This document shows, piece by piece, positions 8,484 to 16,563 of a DNA stretch of 64,000 nucleotides. Numbering within the stretch: position 1 is the first letter of the stretch; every line of letters begins with the position of its first letter. Location: the NCBI RefSeq assembly GCF_041200145.1, contig NZ_CP165734.1, positions 2,170,001 through 2,234,000 on the forward strand, read 5' to 3'. Below the pieces are notes generated by a model. That model searched no databases and had not been told where the DNA came from. It worked only from the letters and a program-made list of their open reading frames with translations. The translations under genes were made by a program, and so were the position numbers. This stretch comes from Bradyrhizobium sp. LLZ17 (GTDB taxonomy: Bacteria; Pseudomonadota; Alphaproteobacteria; Rhizobiales; Xanthobacteraceae).

Positions 8484-9256
8484 GCTTGTTCTCCAGTCCC
8501 GGCGGATGGCAGCGCGTCGGCCGGCGCGGTCTCGACCACACTGCCGTCGTGGCGACGCATACCATTGTGAATGACATATACCATCGCCTCCGATGCAGTC
8601 GCGGCATCGCCGGCCACAATCGCATCAACGATCTTCTGATGCCAGAGCAACACGGTGTCGCGGTCTTCCGGCTCGACCGGCGCGCTGAGCAGAAACGACG
8701 CGCGCAAGGCGGCCTCGATGACGTGGCCAATCGAGCGCATGAACAAATTTCCGGACGCGCGCGCCACCGCGACATGAAGCGCGAGATCGGCATCGGCAAA
8801 GCTGGCGGAATCGGAGGCGTCAAGCCGCATGCGATCCATGCAGCGACGGAGTTCAGAGATGTCCTGCTGCGATCGCCGCGCGGCCGCCAGCACCGCGGCC
8901 CGCGGCTCGACCGCGAGGCGGATCTCGGCAAGGTCGTTGAGGAAGCGCTTGTCGATGCCGGCGTCCAGATGCCAGGCCAGCACGTCGGCGTCGAACATGT
9001 TCCAGGCGGTCCGCTCGCGCACGACGGTCCCGACCCGGGCCTTGGTGGTGAGAAGGCCCTTGGCGACCAGCGTCTTCACGCTCTCCCGCAGCACCGGACG
9101 CGACACGCCAAACATCGCAGTCAGCTCGGCGTCGCCCGGCAGCCGTGTCTCTTCGGCATAGCGGCCGGCGATGATGTCGACGCCGATCGAGCGGGCGACT
9201 TCCGCGTGGTTGGAATGGGCCCGCCGGGTCGGGATGACGAGGATGCGCGAGGTCAT
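8480..9256 (-). CDS. GntR-family (FadR subfamily) transcriptional regulator
   Basis: A 258-residue regulator. The N-terminal winged helix (GVDIIAGRYAEETRLPGDAEL, then FGVSRPVLRESVKTL) is followed by an all-helical FCD ligand-binding domain from about residue 95 to 235, with metal-coordinating candidates in RLAVEPRA and DLALHVAVARASGN. It sits inside the sugar operon and overlaps genes on both sides (ATGA with the upstream permease, GTGA with the dehydrogenase). This makes it the obvious local regulator, probably responding to a pathway acid or lactone. A matching palindrome lies upstream of ytfQ at 13954-13974. Confidence 0.9.
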   Translation of the reverse strand: MTSRILVIPTRRAHSNHAEVARSIGVDIIAGRYAEETRLPGDAELTAMFGVSRPVLRESVKTLVAKGLLTTKARVGTVVRERTAWNMFDADVLAWHLDAGIDKRFLNDLAEIRLAVEPRAAVLAAARRSQQDISELRRCMDRMRLDASDSASFADADLALHVAVARASGNLFMRSIGHVIEAALRASFLLSAPVEPEDRDTVLLWHQKIVDAIVAGDAATASEAMVYVIHNGMRRHDGSVVETAPADALPSAGTGEQA

Positions 9257-10233
9257 GAGGCCGCTCCCGCGCTCTTCGCCACCGGGCGGCGCGCGAGCGC
9301 GACCAGCGCCTGCTGCAATGCGATGAAGGCGAACAACAGCACGCCGGTCGCGATCTTGGTCCACCAGCTCGACAGCGTGCCGTCGAAATTGATGTAAGTC
9401 TGGATCATTCCCTGGATCAGTACGCCGAGGAAGGTGCCGATCACCGAGCCCTGGCCGCCCGTGAGCAGCGTACCGCCGATCACGACGGCAGCGATGCTGT
9501 CGAGCTCGACGCCGACCGCGGAGAGCGAGTAGCCGGCGCTGGTGTAGAAGGAGAACACGATCCCGGCGATCCCCGCGAGCAGGCTCGACAGCATGTAGAT
9601 CTTCACCGTCATCTTGCCCACGGCGACGCCCATCAGGCCGGCGGTCGCCCGGCCGCCGCCCAGTGCGTAGACATTGGCACCGAACCGGGTGAAACGCAGC
9701 AGCAGAACGCCGCCGACCACGATCACGAGCATGATGATCGCGATCGCCGTCAGCCGCCCACCGCCCGGCATTCGCAAGGCAAAGTCGGACACGGTCGAAT
9801 AGACCGGCGCGGTGATCGGCACCGATTCCGTCGAGAGCAGGAAGCTCGCGCCGCGGGCCAGGAACATGCCGGCGAGCGTCACGATGAAAGGCGGCAGGTC
9901 GAAGACATGGATGATGGCGCCCATCCCCGCTCCGAAGCCCGCCGAGAGCACGAGGATGGCCACGAAAGCGACCGGCGGCGGCACGCCCCAGCGCTCGATC
10001 GCCAGCGCCACAAACACAGTGGTGAAGCCGATCACCGAGCCGACCGAGAGGTCGATGCCGCCGGAGATGATGACGAAGGTCATGCCGGTCGCGACGATGC
10101 CGAGGAAGGCGTTGTCGGTGAGGAGATTGCCGACCACGCGCGTCGAGGCGATGTTGGGGAACTGCGCCGCGCACAGCGCGAAGCCGAGGACCAGCACGAT
10201 GGCCGTGATCAGGACGGGCGGCAGGCCTTTCAT
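9253..10233 (-). CDS. yjfF: Sugar ABC transporter permease, YjfF-like
   Basis: A 326-residue permease with about ten transmembrane segments and the motif GGIDLSVGSVIGFTTV of the BPD_transp_2 family. Its order (ATPase, YtfT, YjfF) matches the YtfQRT-YjfF galactofuranose/arabinofuranose importer of enterics and its alphaproteobacterial relatives. The start MKGLPPVLITAIV (complement of 10231-10233) overlaps the ytfT stop by ATGA. The frame remains open upstream, but that extension is simply the ytfT region in another frame. Confidence 0.9.
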   Translation of the reverse strand: MKGLPPVLITAIVLVLGFALCAAQFPNIASTRVVGNLLTDNAFLGIVATGMTFVIISGGIDLSVGSVIGFTTVFVALAIERWGVPPPVAFVAILVLSAGFGAGMGAIIHVFDLPPFIVTLAGMFLARGASFLLSTESVPITAPVYSTVSDFALRMPGGGRLTAIAIIMLVIVVGGVLLLRFTRFGANVYALGGGRATAGLMGVAVGKMTVKIYMLSSLLAGIAGIVFSFYTSAGYSLSAVGVELDSIAAVVIGGTLLTGGQGSVIGTFLGVLIQGMIQTYINFDGTLSSWWTKIATGVLLFAFIALQQALVALARRPVAKSAGAAS

Positions 10234-11222
10234 TTCTTTGGCCTCCGCAGCCGCGCCATCAACCCCGAGAAGCCCGCGAGCTTCGGTGATTGCAGCAGCA
10301 GCACCGCAAGCACAACCACGGCCTTGACCAGCAAATTGAATTCCGGCGGATAGCCCGACAGCAGAATGCCGGTGTTCATGGTCTGGATGATCAGCGCGCC
10401 GAGCACGGCGAGCACGAGGCTGAAGCGGCCGCCGAACAGCGAGGTGCCGCCGATCACCACGGCGAGAATGGCGTCGAGCTCGAGCCAGAGGCCGGCATTG
10501 TTGGCATCCGCTCCCATGATGTCGGCCGCCGCGATCACGCCGGCAAGCGCCGCACACACGCCGCACCAGACATAGACCGCCAGGATCATCGCGCGCGTGC
10601 CGACGCCGGCAAGCTCGCTTGCCCGCGCATTGCCTCCGGTTGCCTCGATCAGGAGCCCGAGCGCCGAGCCGCGCACCACCGCGCCCGTGAGGATCAGCAT
10701 GCCGAGCGCAATCGCGATTGGCACAGGCAGGCCGAGGATGGAGCCGTTGCCGAGCCAGACCAGGTCGGGCGAGGAGAAGGTGACGATACGCCCTTCGGTG
10801 ATGAGCTGGGCGATGCCGCGCCCCGCCACCATCAGGATCAGCGTCGCCACGATCGGCTGCATGCCGAGAATGCCGACGAGAAAGCCATTCCAGAGCCCGC
10901 AGACGAGCCCGGCGCCGAGCGCCGCCGCCAGCACCACCGGCAGGCCATGGCTGTCGGCGAGGCTCGCCGCGATCGCGCCCGAGATCGCCATCACCGCGCC
11001 GACGGACAGATCGATACCGCGCGTCGCGATCACCAGCACCATGCCGAGCGAGAGCAGCGCCACCGGCGTGCCGCGGTTGAGCACGTCGATCAGGCTGCCG
11101 AACAGGCGGCCATCCTGAAGGCGCAGGTCGAAGAACTGCGGCGACACCACGCGGTCGACCGCCAGGATGACGATCAGCGCAAGAATCTGGGCGAGGCCGC
11201 GGCGCGGCAACAGCGCTGTCAT
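10230..11222 (-). CDS. ytfT: Sugar ABC transporter permease, YtfT-like
   Basis: A 330-residue membrane protein with the family motif TRGIDLSVGAVMAISGA near residue 70 and about ten hydrophobic helices. It is the partner of the YjfF-like permease; the two form the channel of one importer. The ATG overlaps the ATPase gene stop (11219-11222). The C-terminus ends in a basic tail, MARLRRPKK. Substrate by analogy: furanose forms of arabinose or galactose. Confidence 0.9.
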   Translation of the reverse strand: MTALLPRRGLAQILALIVILAVDRVVSPQFFDLRLQDGRLFGSLIDVLNRGTPVALLSLGMVLVIATRGIDLSVGAVMAISGAIAASLADSHGLPVVLAAALGAGLVCGLWNGFLVGILGMQPIVATLILMVAGRGIAQLITEGRIVTFSSPDLVWLGNGSILGLPVPIAIALGMLILTGAVVRGSALGLLIEATGGNARASELAGVGTRAMILAVYVWCGVCAALAGVIAAADIMGADANNAGLWLELDAILAVVIGGTSLFGGRFSLVLAVLGALIIQTMNTGILLSGYPPEFNLLVKAVVVLAVLLLQSPKLAGFSGLMARLRRPKK

Positions 11223-12763
11223 GCCCGCCCCTCATGTGCCATCGCGGCGCCGTCGGCGGCGATGGCCGCGAGAATGTTGGTGACGTCGATAGCCTCGCCC
11301 GTGAGTTCCTCGACATGGGCGCGATCGCGCAGCACCACGACGCGATCGGAGTAGGTCACGATCTCGTCGAGCTCGGAGGAGATCACGAGCAGCGCCAGCC
11401 CGTCATCGCAAAGCTCGCGGATCAGCCGGATGATCTCGGCATGCGCGCCGACATCGATGCCGCGGGTCGGCTCATCCAGCACCAGCAGCCGCGGCGAGGT
11501 CGCGAGCCAGCGCGCGAGCAGGACTTTCTGCTGATTGCCACCGGATAGCAGCCCCACAGGACGGTCCGGATCGGGCGGACGGATGTCGAGCATCTTGACG
11601 TAACGGCGCGCGATCTCGTCCTGCTCACGACGCGACAGCGGCAGATAGAGGCCGCGCTTGGCCTGCAGCGCGAGCACGATGTTCTCGCGCACGGTGAGCT
11701 CGGCGACGATGCCGTCGGTCTTGCGCTCCTCCGGGCAATAGCCAAAGCCGTGGCGCACCCCGTCGCGCGGCGACTGCAGCCGCACGGCAGTGCCCTCCAC
11801 TTTCGCCTGCCCGTGGTCGGCGCGCTCGGCCCCGAACACCAGCCGTGCCGTCTCGGTCCGGCCAGACCCGAGCAGGCCGGCGAGCGCGACGACTTCGCCG
11901 TGGCGAAGCTCGAGATTGAACGGTGCGACATAGCCGGTCTTGCCGTAGCCTTCGAAGCTCGCGCAGACCTCACCGGTCTGATGCTCGCGTGTGGCCGCGC
12001 GCGCGCTGGTGGTCTCCGCAAGCTCGCGGCCAAGCATCATCCGGATCAGCTCGATCCGCGGCAGCGAGGCGGTCTCGCGCTCGCCGACCAGCCGGCCGTT
12101 GCGCAGCACGGTGATGCGGTCGGAGACCTCGTAGACCTGGTCGAGGAAATGGCTGACGAAGACGATGCCGATGCCACGCGCGGCAAGCTGACGCATGATG
12201 CCGAAGAGTATCTCGACCTCGTGCCGGTCGAGGCTCGCGGTCGGCTCGTCGAGGATCAGCACGCGCGCGGAGAGATCGACGGCGCGCGCGATCGCGGTGA
12301 CATGCTGGATCGCCACCGAATAATTGCCGAGCGGCGCGGCGACGTCGATGTCGAGGCCGAATTCGGCAAGCAGCAGTTTCGCGCGACGGCGCATCTCGGC
12401 TTCGCGCACGATGCCGAGGCGCATCGGCTGCCGGTCGAGAAACAGGTTTTGCGCCACCGACAGGTTCGGCAGCAGATTGACTTCCTGGTAGACGGTGGCA
12501 ATGCCGGCCTCAAGCGCAGCCTTGGCCGAACGCGGCGCCACCTCCTCGCCGCCCAGCCGGATGATTCCGGCATCGCGCGGGAATACGCCGGTCACGACCT
12601 TGATCAGCGTGGACTTGCCGGCGCCGTTCTCGCCCAGCAACGCATGGATCTCGCCGGCACGCAGCGTGAAGTCGACCTCCTGCAACGCACGGACCGCACC
12701 AAAGCTCTTGCTGATCCCGCGCACTTCCAGGAGCTGCGGAGCAGGATCGAGGCTGTTCCCCAT
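11219..12763 (-). CDS. ytfR: Sugar ABC transporter ATP-binding protein, YtfR-like
   Basis: About 514 residues with duplicated ABC ATPase domains. The first half has Walker A GENGAGKS (about residues 44-51), a degenerate signature and LILDEPTASLDRHE. The second half has LLSGGNQQKVLLARWL and LVLDEPTRGIDVG. The start chosen, MGNSLDPAPQLLEV (complement of 12761-12763), has GGGAGTGA just upstream; the frame is open a little further but without a better site. It follows ytfQ by 116 bp, a gap in which no gene is seen. Confidence 0.92.
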   Translation of the reverse strand: MGNSLDPAPQLLEVRGISKSFGAVRALQEVDFTLRAGEIHALLGENGAGKSTLIKVVTGVFPRDAGIIRLGGEEVAPRSAKAALEAGIATVYQEVNLLPNLSVAQNLFLDRQPMRLGIVREAEMRRRAKLLLAEFGLDIDVAAPLGNYSVAIQHVTAIARAVDLSARVLILDEPTASLDRHEVEILFGIMRQLAARGIGIVFVSHFLDQVYEVSDRITVLRNGRLVGERETASLPRIELIRMMLGRELAETTSARAATREHQTGEVCASFEGYGKTGYVAPFNLELRHGEVVALAGLLGSGRTETARLVFGAERADHGQAKVEGTAVRLQSPRDGVRHGFGYCPEERKTDGIVAELTVRENIVLALQAKRGLYLPLSRREQDEIARRYVKMLDIRPPDPDRPVGLLSGGNQQKVLLARWLATSPRLLVLDEPTRGIDVGAHAEIIRLIRELCDDGLALLVISSELDEIVTYSDRVVVLRDRAHVEELTGEAIDVTNILAAIAADGAAMAHEGRA

Positions 12764-12879
12764 CGCGAAATCACTCCCAACGGCGCCCGCGAACCGCGCG
12801 GACGCCCAACCCATTCGTTTGCGCAGCGGTTACGGAAGGCAGCGCCGCCGGACCACCGCCGACGGCGCAATTCCCCGCC

Positions 12880-13845
12880 TCAGTAACCGAGGCCCTTTTT
12901 GCTGTCATACACCTTCTGCGGGTCGTCGGCAGCCGTGTAGAGCTTGGACTCGGTCTGGATCCACTTCGGCGGAACGGTGCCCTTGTCCTTGAAGGCCGCA
13001 ATGGCATCGAGCGCCGGGCCTGCCATGTTCGGCGTCAGCTCGACCGTCGCATTGGCTTCGCCCGCGGCGATCGCCTTGAAGATGTCCGGGACCGCGTCGA
13101 TCGAGACGGTGAGGATGTCCTTGCCGGGCTTGAGGCCCGCTTCCTTCATCGCCTGGATGGCGCCGACCATCATGTCGTCATTATGCGCGTAGACCGCACA
13201 GATCGACTTGCCGCCGCCTTCCGCCTTGATGAAGCTCTCCATCACTTCCTTGCCCTTGGCGCGGGTGAAGTCGCCGGTCTGGCTGCGCACCACTTTCAGG
13301 TTCGGATGCTTGGCAACCGCGGTATCGAAGCCCTTCTTGCGGTTGGCAGCGACGCTGGCGCCGACCGTGCCCTGCAATTCGACGATGTTGCAGGCTTTCG
13401 CGCCGACGGTCTTCGCCAGCCAGTCGCCGGCGACCTCGCCTTCGTGCACGCTGTCGGAGGTGACCGCGGTGAGATAGAGGTCCTTGCCGGAGGGATCGAT
13501 GTCGCGGTCGAGCAGCACGACCGGGATCTTGGCCTCCTTGGCTTCCTTCAGCACCGAGTCCCAGCCGGTCGAGACCACGGGCGCGAGAAAGATCGCATCG
13601 ACGTTCTGCGCGATGAAGGAGCGGATCGCCTTGATCTGGTTCTCCTGCTTCTGCTGCGCGTCGGCGATCTTGAGATTGACCTTTCGCTTGGTGGCTTCCT
13701 GCTTCGAGACCGAGGTCTCGGCCGCGCGCCAGCCGGATTCCGATCCGATCTGCGAAAAGCCGATGGTGAGCTCGGCGGCATGCGCCGGCAGCGCGATCAG
13801 CAACGCGGCCGTGGCGCTGGCCGCAAAAAGGGCTTTGAGGGTCAT
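12880..13845 (-). CDS. ytfQ: Periplasmic sugar-binding protein, YtfQ-like
   Basis: A 321-residue binding protein. The signal peptide covers about residues 1-23 (AATAALLIALPAHA, then AELTIGF). The mature start GFSQIGSESGWR and the segment APVVSTGWDSVLKEAK are characteristic of YtfQ, which binds furanose sugars. It is the first gene of the long minus-strand sugar operon. The promoter region upstream (13846-13990) is AT-rich and contains a 7-bp inverted repeat. Confidence 0.93.
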   Translation of the reverse strand: MTLKALFAASATAALLIALPAHAAELTIGFSQIGSESGWRAAETSVSKQEATKRKVNLKIADAQQKQENQIKAIRSFIAQNVDAIFLAPVVSTGWDSVLKEAKEAKIPVVLLDRDIDPSGKDLYLTAVTSDSVHEGEVAGDWLAKTVGAKACNIVELQGTVGASVAANRKKGFDTAVAKHPNLKVVRSQTGDFTRAKGKEVMESFIKAEGGGKSICAVYAHNDDMMVGAIQAMKEAGLKPGKDILTVSIDAVPDIFKAIAAGEANATVELTPNMAGPALDAIAAFKDKGTVPPKWIQTESKLYTAADDPQKVYDSKKGLGY

Positions 13846-13953
13846 CAGGCGTATCTCCCAAGAATGTTATCCGGGGCGCCGCTCGGTAGCATGACACCCT
13901 CAGGCCGGCCTTAAGCCAGCGGGCGGGACTATTTCACGGAAGATTGGTTCCGT

Positions 13954-13974
13954 ATAGTCATATTATTTGACTAT
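13954..13974. promoter_or_regulatory. Inverted repeat ATAGTCA-N7-TGACTAT upstream of ytfQ
   Basis: A perfect 7-bp inverted repeat with a TATTATT spacer lies 109-129 bp upstream of the ytfQ start. It is the only conspicuous palindrome in this AT-rich promoter segment. The operon encodes a FadR-type GntR regulator, so the repeat is a reasonable operator candidate. Assignment is by position only. Confidence 0.5.
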
Positions 13975-14039
13975 TTGCCCGGAGTTGACGGAGGGACGTT
14001 CGATCCTGACCCGGATCTGGGGCGCCAGTTCCGGTCTGT

Positions 14040-14053
14040 CCCCGCAAGCGGGG
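14040..14053 (-). terminator. Hairpin after the FAH-family gene
   Basis: CCCCGC-AA-GCGGGG is a 6-bp GC stem 12 bp beyond the stop codon of the FAH-family gene. No T-tract follows on the minus strand, so it is a weak terminator candidate at best. Confidence 0.35.
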
Positions 14054-14064
14054 AGAGCGAAATG

Positions 14065-15237
14065 CTAGATCAACTTCCGCTGCGCCAGGTTCTTCATCAA
14101 CGCGCCGATGCCGAAGGTCCAGGGCTCGCACTCGTCGCTGCCGCGCATGCGGTTGACGAGCTTGCCGAGCTGGGGCGCTGCGATCGTGACGATGTCGTCG
14201 CGCTTGTGGGTGAAGCCCTGCCCCGGCGCGTCGCGATCCTTCACGGGTGCGAACATGGTGCCGAGGAAGAGCACGAAGCCGTCGGGATATTGATGCACGG
14301 GCCCGATCGTCTGCGCGACGAGATCGGTGGGATCGCGGCTGATCTTGCTGATCGAGGAATGGCCGTCGAGGACAAAACCGTCCGTGCCCTTCACGTTCAG
14401 GCTGATGTCGAGCTTGCGCGCGTCGTCGAGCGTGAAGGTGTCGTCGAACAGGCGCAGCAGCGGACCGATCGCGCAGGAGGCGTTGTTGTCCTTGGCCTTG
14501 GACAGCAGCAGCGCCGAACGCCCCTCGAAGTCGCGCAAATTGACATCGTTGCCGAGCGCGCCGCCGACGATCTTGCCGCGGCTGGAGACGAACAGCACGA
14601 GTTCGGGTTCCGGATTATTCCAGGTCGATTTCGGATGCAGGCCGGCATTCATGCCGGTGCCGACCGAGGACAGCGTCGGCGCCTTGGTGAAGACCTCCGC
14701 ATCGGGGCCGATGCCGACTTCGAGGTACTGGCTCCAGGCGTTCTGATCGATCAGCACCTGCTTGAGGTGCATGGCCTGCTCCGAGCCCGGCTTGAGCTTT
14801 GACAGATCGTCGCCGATCAGCCGCGTCACTTCTTTCCGGATCGCCTCGGCCGATGTCGGATTGCCCTTGGCCCGCTCCTCGATCACGCGTTCCAGCATGG
14901 AGATGGCGAAGGTGACGCCGGCGGCCTTCAGGGTCTGGAGATCGACCGGCGCAAGCAACCATGGCTTTTTCGGATCGCGCTGATCGGGTGCCGTGTTGGC
15001 GACGATGCCGTCGAGATCGCCGATGCGCTCGCCCCTGGTCGCGGCAAGCGCCTTGGCGGGGTTCTCCTCCTCGCACAATGCACTGATCGTCGGGAATTTT
15101 GCGGTGACGTCAAAGACGCCGTCGGCGCGAACGGCAACGACGGCCGGGCCGCTCGCCTGCGGCAGCCAGACCCGGCCTGCCAGTGTTCCCCGCGTTCCGT
15201 CCTCGGGAAGAAGATCCTTGGCACTCAGCGTGATCAT
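14065..15237 (-). CDS. FAH-family protein, likely 2-keto-3-deoxy-sugar-acid dehydratase (XylX-like)
   Basis: A 390-residue protein of the fumarylacetoacetate hydrolase superfamily. Residues 1-100 form an N-terminal domain (LPEDGTRGTLAGRVWLP); the FAH core follows, with VGIGPDAEVFTKAPTLSSVG and the Glu-rich metal site NNPEPELVLFVSSRG. Length and N-terminus resemble Caulobacter XylX-type 2-keto-3-deoxy-pentonate dehydratases rather than 220-280-residue FAH hydrolases. It lies directly upstream of the sugar operon, on the same strand but separated by a 219-bp promoter region. Dehydration of 2-keto-3-deoxy-arabonate or -xylonate would fit the neighbouring dehydrogenase and lactonase. No aldonate dehydratase or semialdehyde dehydrogenase is visible in the window. 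Confidence 0.75.
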   Translation of the reverse strand: MITLSAKDLLPEDGTRGTLAGRVWLPQASGPAVVAVRADGVFDVTAKFPTISALCEEENPAKALAATRGERIGDLDGIVANTAPDQRDPKKPWLLAPVDLQTLKAAGVTFAISMLERVIEERAKGNPTSAEAIRKEVTRLIGDDLSKLKPGSEQAMHLKQVLIDQNAWSQYLEVGIGPDAEVFTKAPTLSSVGTGMNAGLHPKSTWNNPEPELVLFVSSRGKIVGGALGNDVNLRDFEGRSALLLSKAKDNNASCAIGPLLRLFDDTFTLDDARKLDISLNVKGTDGFVLDGHSSISKISRDPTDLVAQTIGPVHQYPDGFVLFLGTMFAPVKDRDAPGQGFTHKRDDIVTIAAPQLGKLVNRMRGSDECEPWTFGIGALMKNLAQRKLI

Positions 15238-15318
15238 GGCCGCGTCCTCGCTTTTTTGTTGGCGAAGACCAATAAACGTCTGGCTCCGGAAGTCCAGAGC
15301 GGCAACCCTGCCCCGCAG

Positions 15319-16296
15319 CTATGCCCCTGCCCGGGCCTTTCGGGCCGCGATCTGCTGAAGCGCCCAACGCGCGTTCTTGCGCACGTCGGGATCTGGATCA
15401 TCGGCGATCACAGCCAGGAACGCCTCGCCGTCGGGATGGGCGATCTCGCCGAGCGCGGCAGCCGCCTCTTTGCGCAGATTGGCCTGGTCGTGATTGATGC
15501 AATTTCCGATCGGGCGCACCGCGCGCTCGATCTTCATGCGGCCGAGGCTGCGGATCACCTTCAGCCGCACCTGCCAGAACTCGTCGGCAAGACAGGCCAC
15601 GAGCTGGTCGGCGGCGAGCGTACCGTTGCTGTTGAGGCCCAGCGTCTCCGCCGCCATCTCGCGGACCATCCAGTCGCTGTCCTTTAGCGCGCGCGTGATC
15701 GTCTCCGCGGCAGGCTTCAGCTGCGAGAAGGCCAGCGCGCTCACGGCGGCGCGGCGCACATGCGCGTCGGGGTCGTTGATCAGCGCGGTCAGCGCGGGAA
15801 TGGATTCTTCCAGCTTCAGGAAGCCGATCACGCCGATCGCCTGCACGCGCACGGCAGCATCGGAATCCTGGAGTGCTTCCAGCGCCGGCTTCAGCGTGTC
15901 CTTGCAGCGCAGCTCCTTCAGCGCGCGCAGCGCGCCCATGCGAACAAATGCATGGGCGTGCTTGACCAGCGGCAGGATGATCTCGGCGCAGGCGGGATCC
16001 TTGAACTCGGCCATGCTGTCGGCCGCCGCCGATGCCACGATCCTTTCGGGGTCGACCAGCAGCTTCACCAGCGCACTCGCGGCCTCCGGCCCGTCGAACT
16101 CGCCGAGCGCCATCGCGACCTGCTGGCGCACGCCGGCATCGGGATCCGCCACCATTTTGGCAAGGTGCGCGACTGCGGCCGGATCGCCGGAATGGCCGAG
16201 CGCGATGATCGCGACGCGGCGTTCGGCGGGATCGGCGGCCTGGAGCCGCTCGTCAGCGTCTTCGAGGTCGTCATAGGATTCGAACGGGCTCGACAT
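15319..16296 (-). CDS. HEAT-repeat (PBS-lyase-like) protein
   Basis: About 325 residues built almost wholly of 30-residue helical repeats, for example DPAERRVAIIALGHSGDPAA, DPDAGVRQQVAMALGEFDG, DSDAAVRVQAIGVIGFLKL, DPDAHVRRAAVSALAFSQL and DPDPDVRKNARWALQQI. No signal peptide. HEAT/PBS-lyase repeats bind proteins or cofactors. The ATG lies 2 bp downstream of the ferredoxin gene's stop codon (16299-16301), so the two are in one operon with the flavoprotein. A scaffold or maturation role for the flavoprotein-ferredoxin pair is likely but unproven. Confidence 0.88.
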   Translation of the reverse strand: MSSPFESYDDLEDADERLQAADPAERRVAIIALGHSGDPAAVAHLAKMVADPDAGVRQQVAMALGEFDGPEAASALVKLLVDPERIVASAAADSMAEFKDPACAEIILPLVKHAHAFVRMGALRALKELRCKDTLKPALEALQDSDAAVRVQAIGVIGFLKLEESIPALTALINDPDAHVRRAAVSALAFSQLKPAAETITRALKDSDWMVREMAAETLGLNSNGTLAADQLVACLADEFWQVRLKVIRSLGRMKIERAVRPIGNCINHDQANLRKEAAAALGEIAHPDGEAFLAVIADDPDPDVRKNARWALQQIAARKARAGA

Positions 16297-16298
16297 GA

Positions 16299-16532
16299 CT
16301 ACCTCAGGAGATAGGGAATGTTGACGGTGACGGCGCCGGTCGGGCAATCGGCCTCGCACGGCATGCAGTACCAGCACTCGTCATAGGCCATATAGGCCTT
16401 GCCGGTCATGTCGCTGATGCGCAGCACGTCGAGCGGACAGACCTCGACGCATACGGTGCAGCCCTTGTCAGCGATGCATTTGGCGTCGTCGACGACCACC
16501 GGGACCGATGTCTGATAGGACGCGAGAGGCAT
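16299..16532 (-). CDS. Small ferredoxin with two 4Fe-4S sites (AprB-like N-terminus)
   Basis: A 77-residue protein with two cysteine clusters: KCIADKGCTVCVEVCPLDVL (C-x5-C-x2-C-x3-CP) and ECWYCMPCEADCPTGAV (C-x2-C-x2-C-x3-CP). These should bind two [4Fe-4S] clusters. The CVEVCPLDVL and CWYCMPCEADCP segments resemble the iron-sulfur subunit of adenylylsulfate reductase, but this protein is about half its length. AGGAGA precedes the ATG at 16530-16532. It lies between the flavoprotein and HEAT genes and is the probable electron partner of the flavoprotein. Confidence 0.88.
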   Translation of the reverse strand: MPLASYQTSVPVVVDDAKCIADKGCTVCVEVCPLDVLRISDMTGKAYMAYDECWYCMPCEADCPTGAVTVNIPYLLR

Positions 16533-16563
16533 TGGATGTCTCCTGTTGCTATGGTGCGGTGGA

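Noticed and set aside
9253..11316. A 687-codon minus-strand frame that looks like a large permease fusion
   Set aside because: Only the last 326 codons form the YjfF-like permease; the upstream part is the ytfT gene read in the wrong frame. The same reasoning trimmed 8480-10174 (regulator), 6478-8094 (mutarotase) and 22749-24029 (ATPase).
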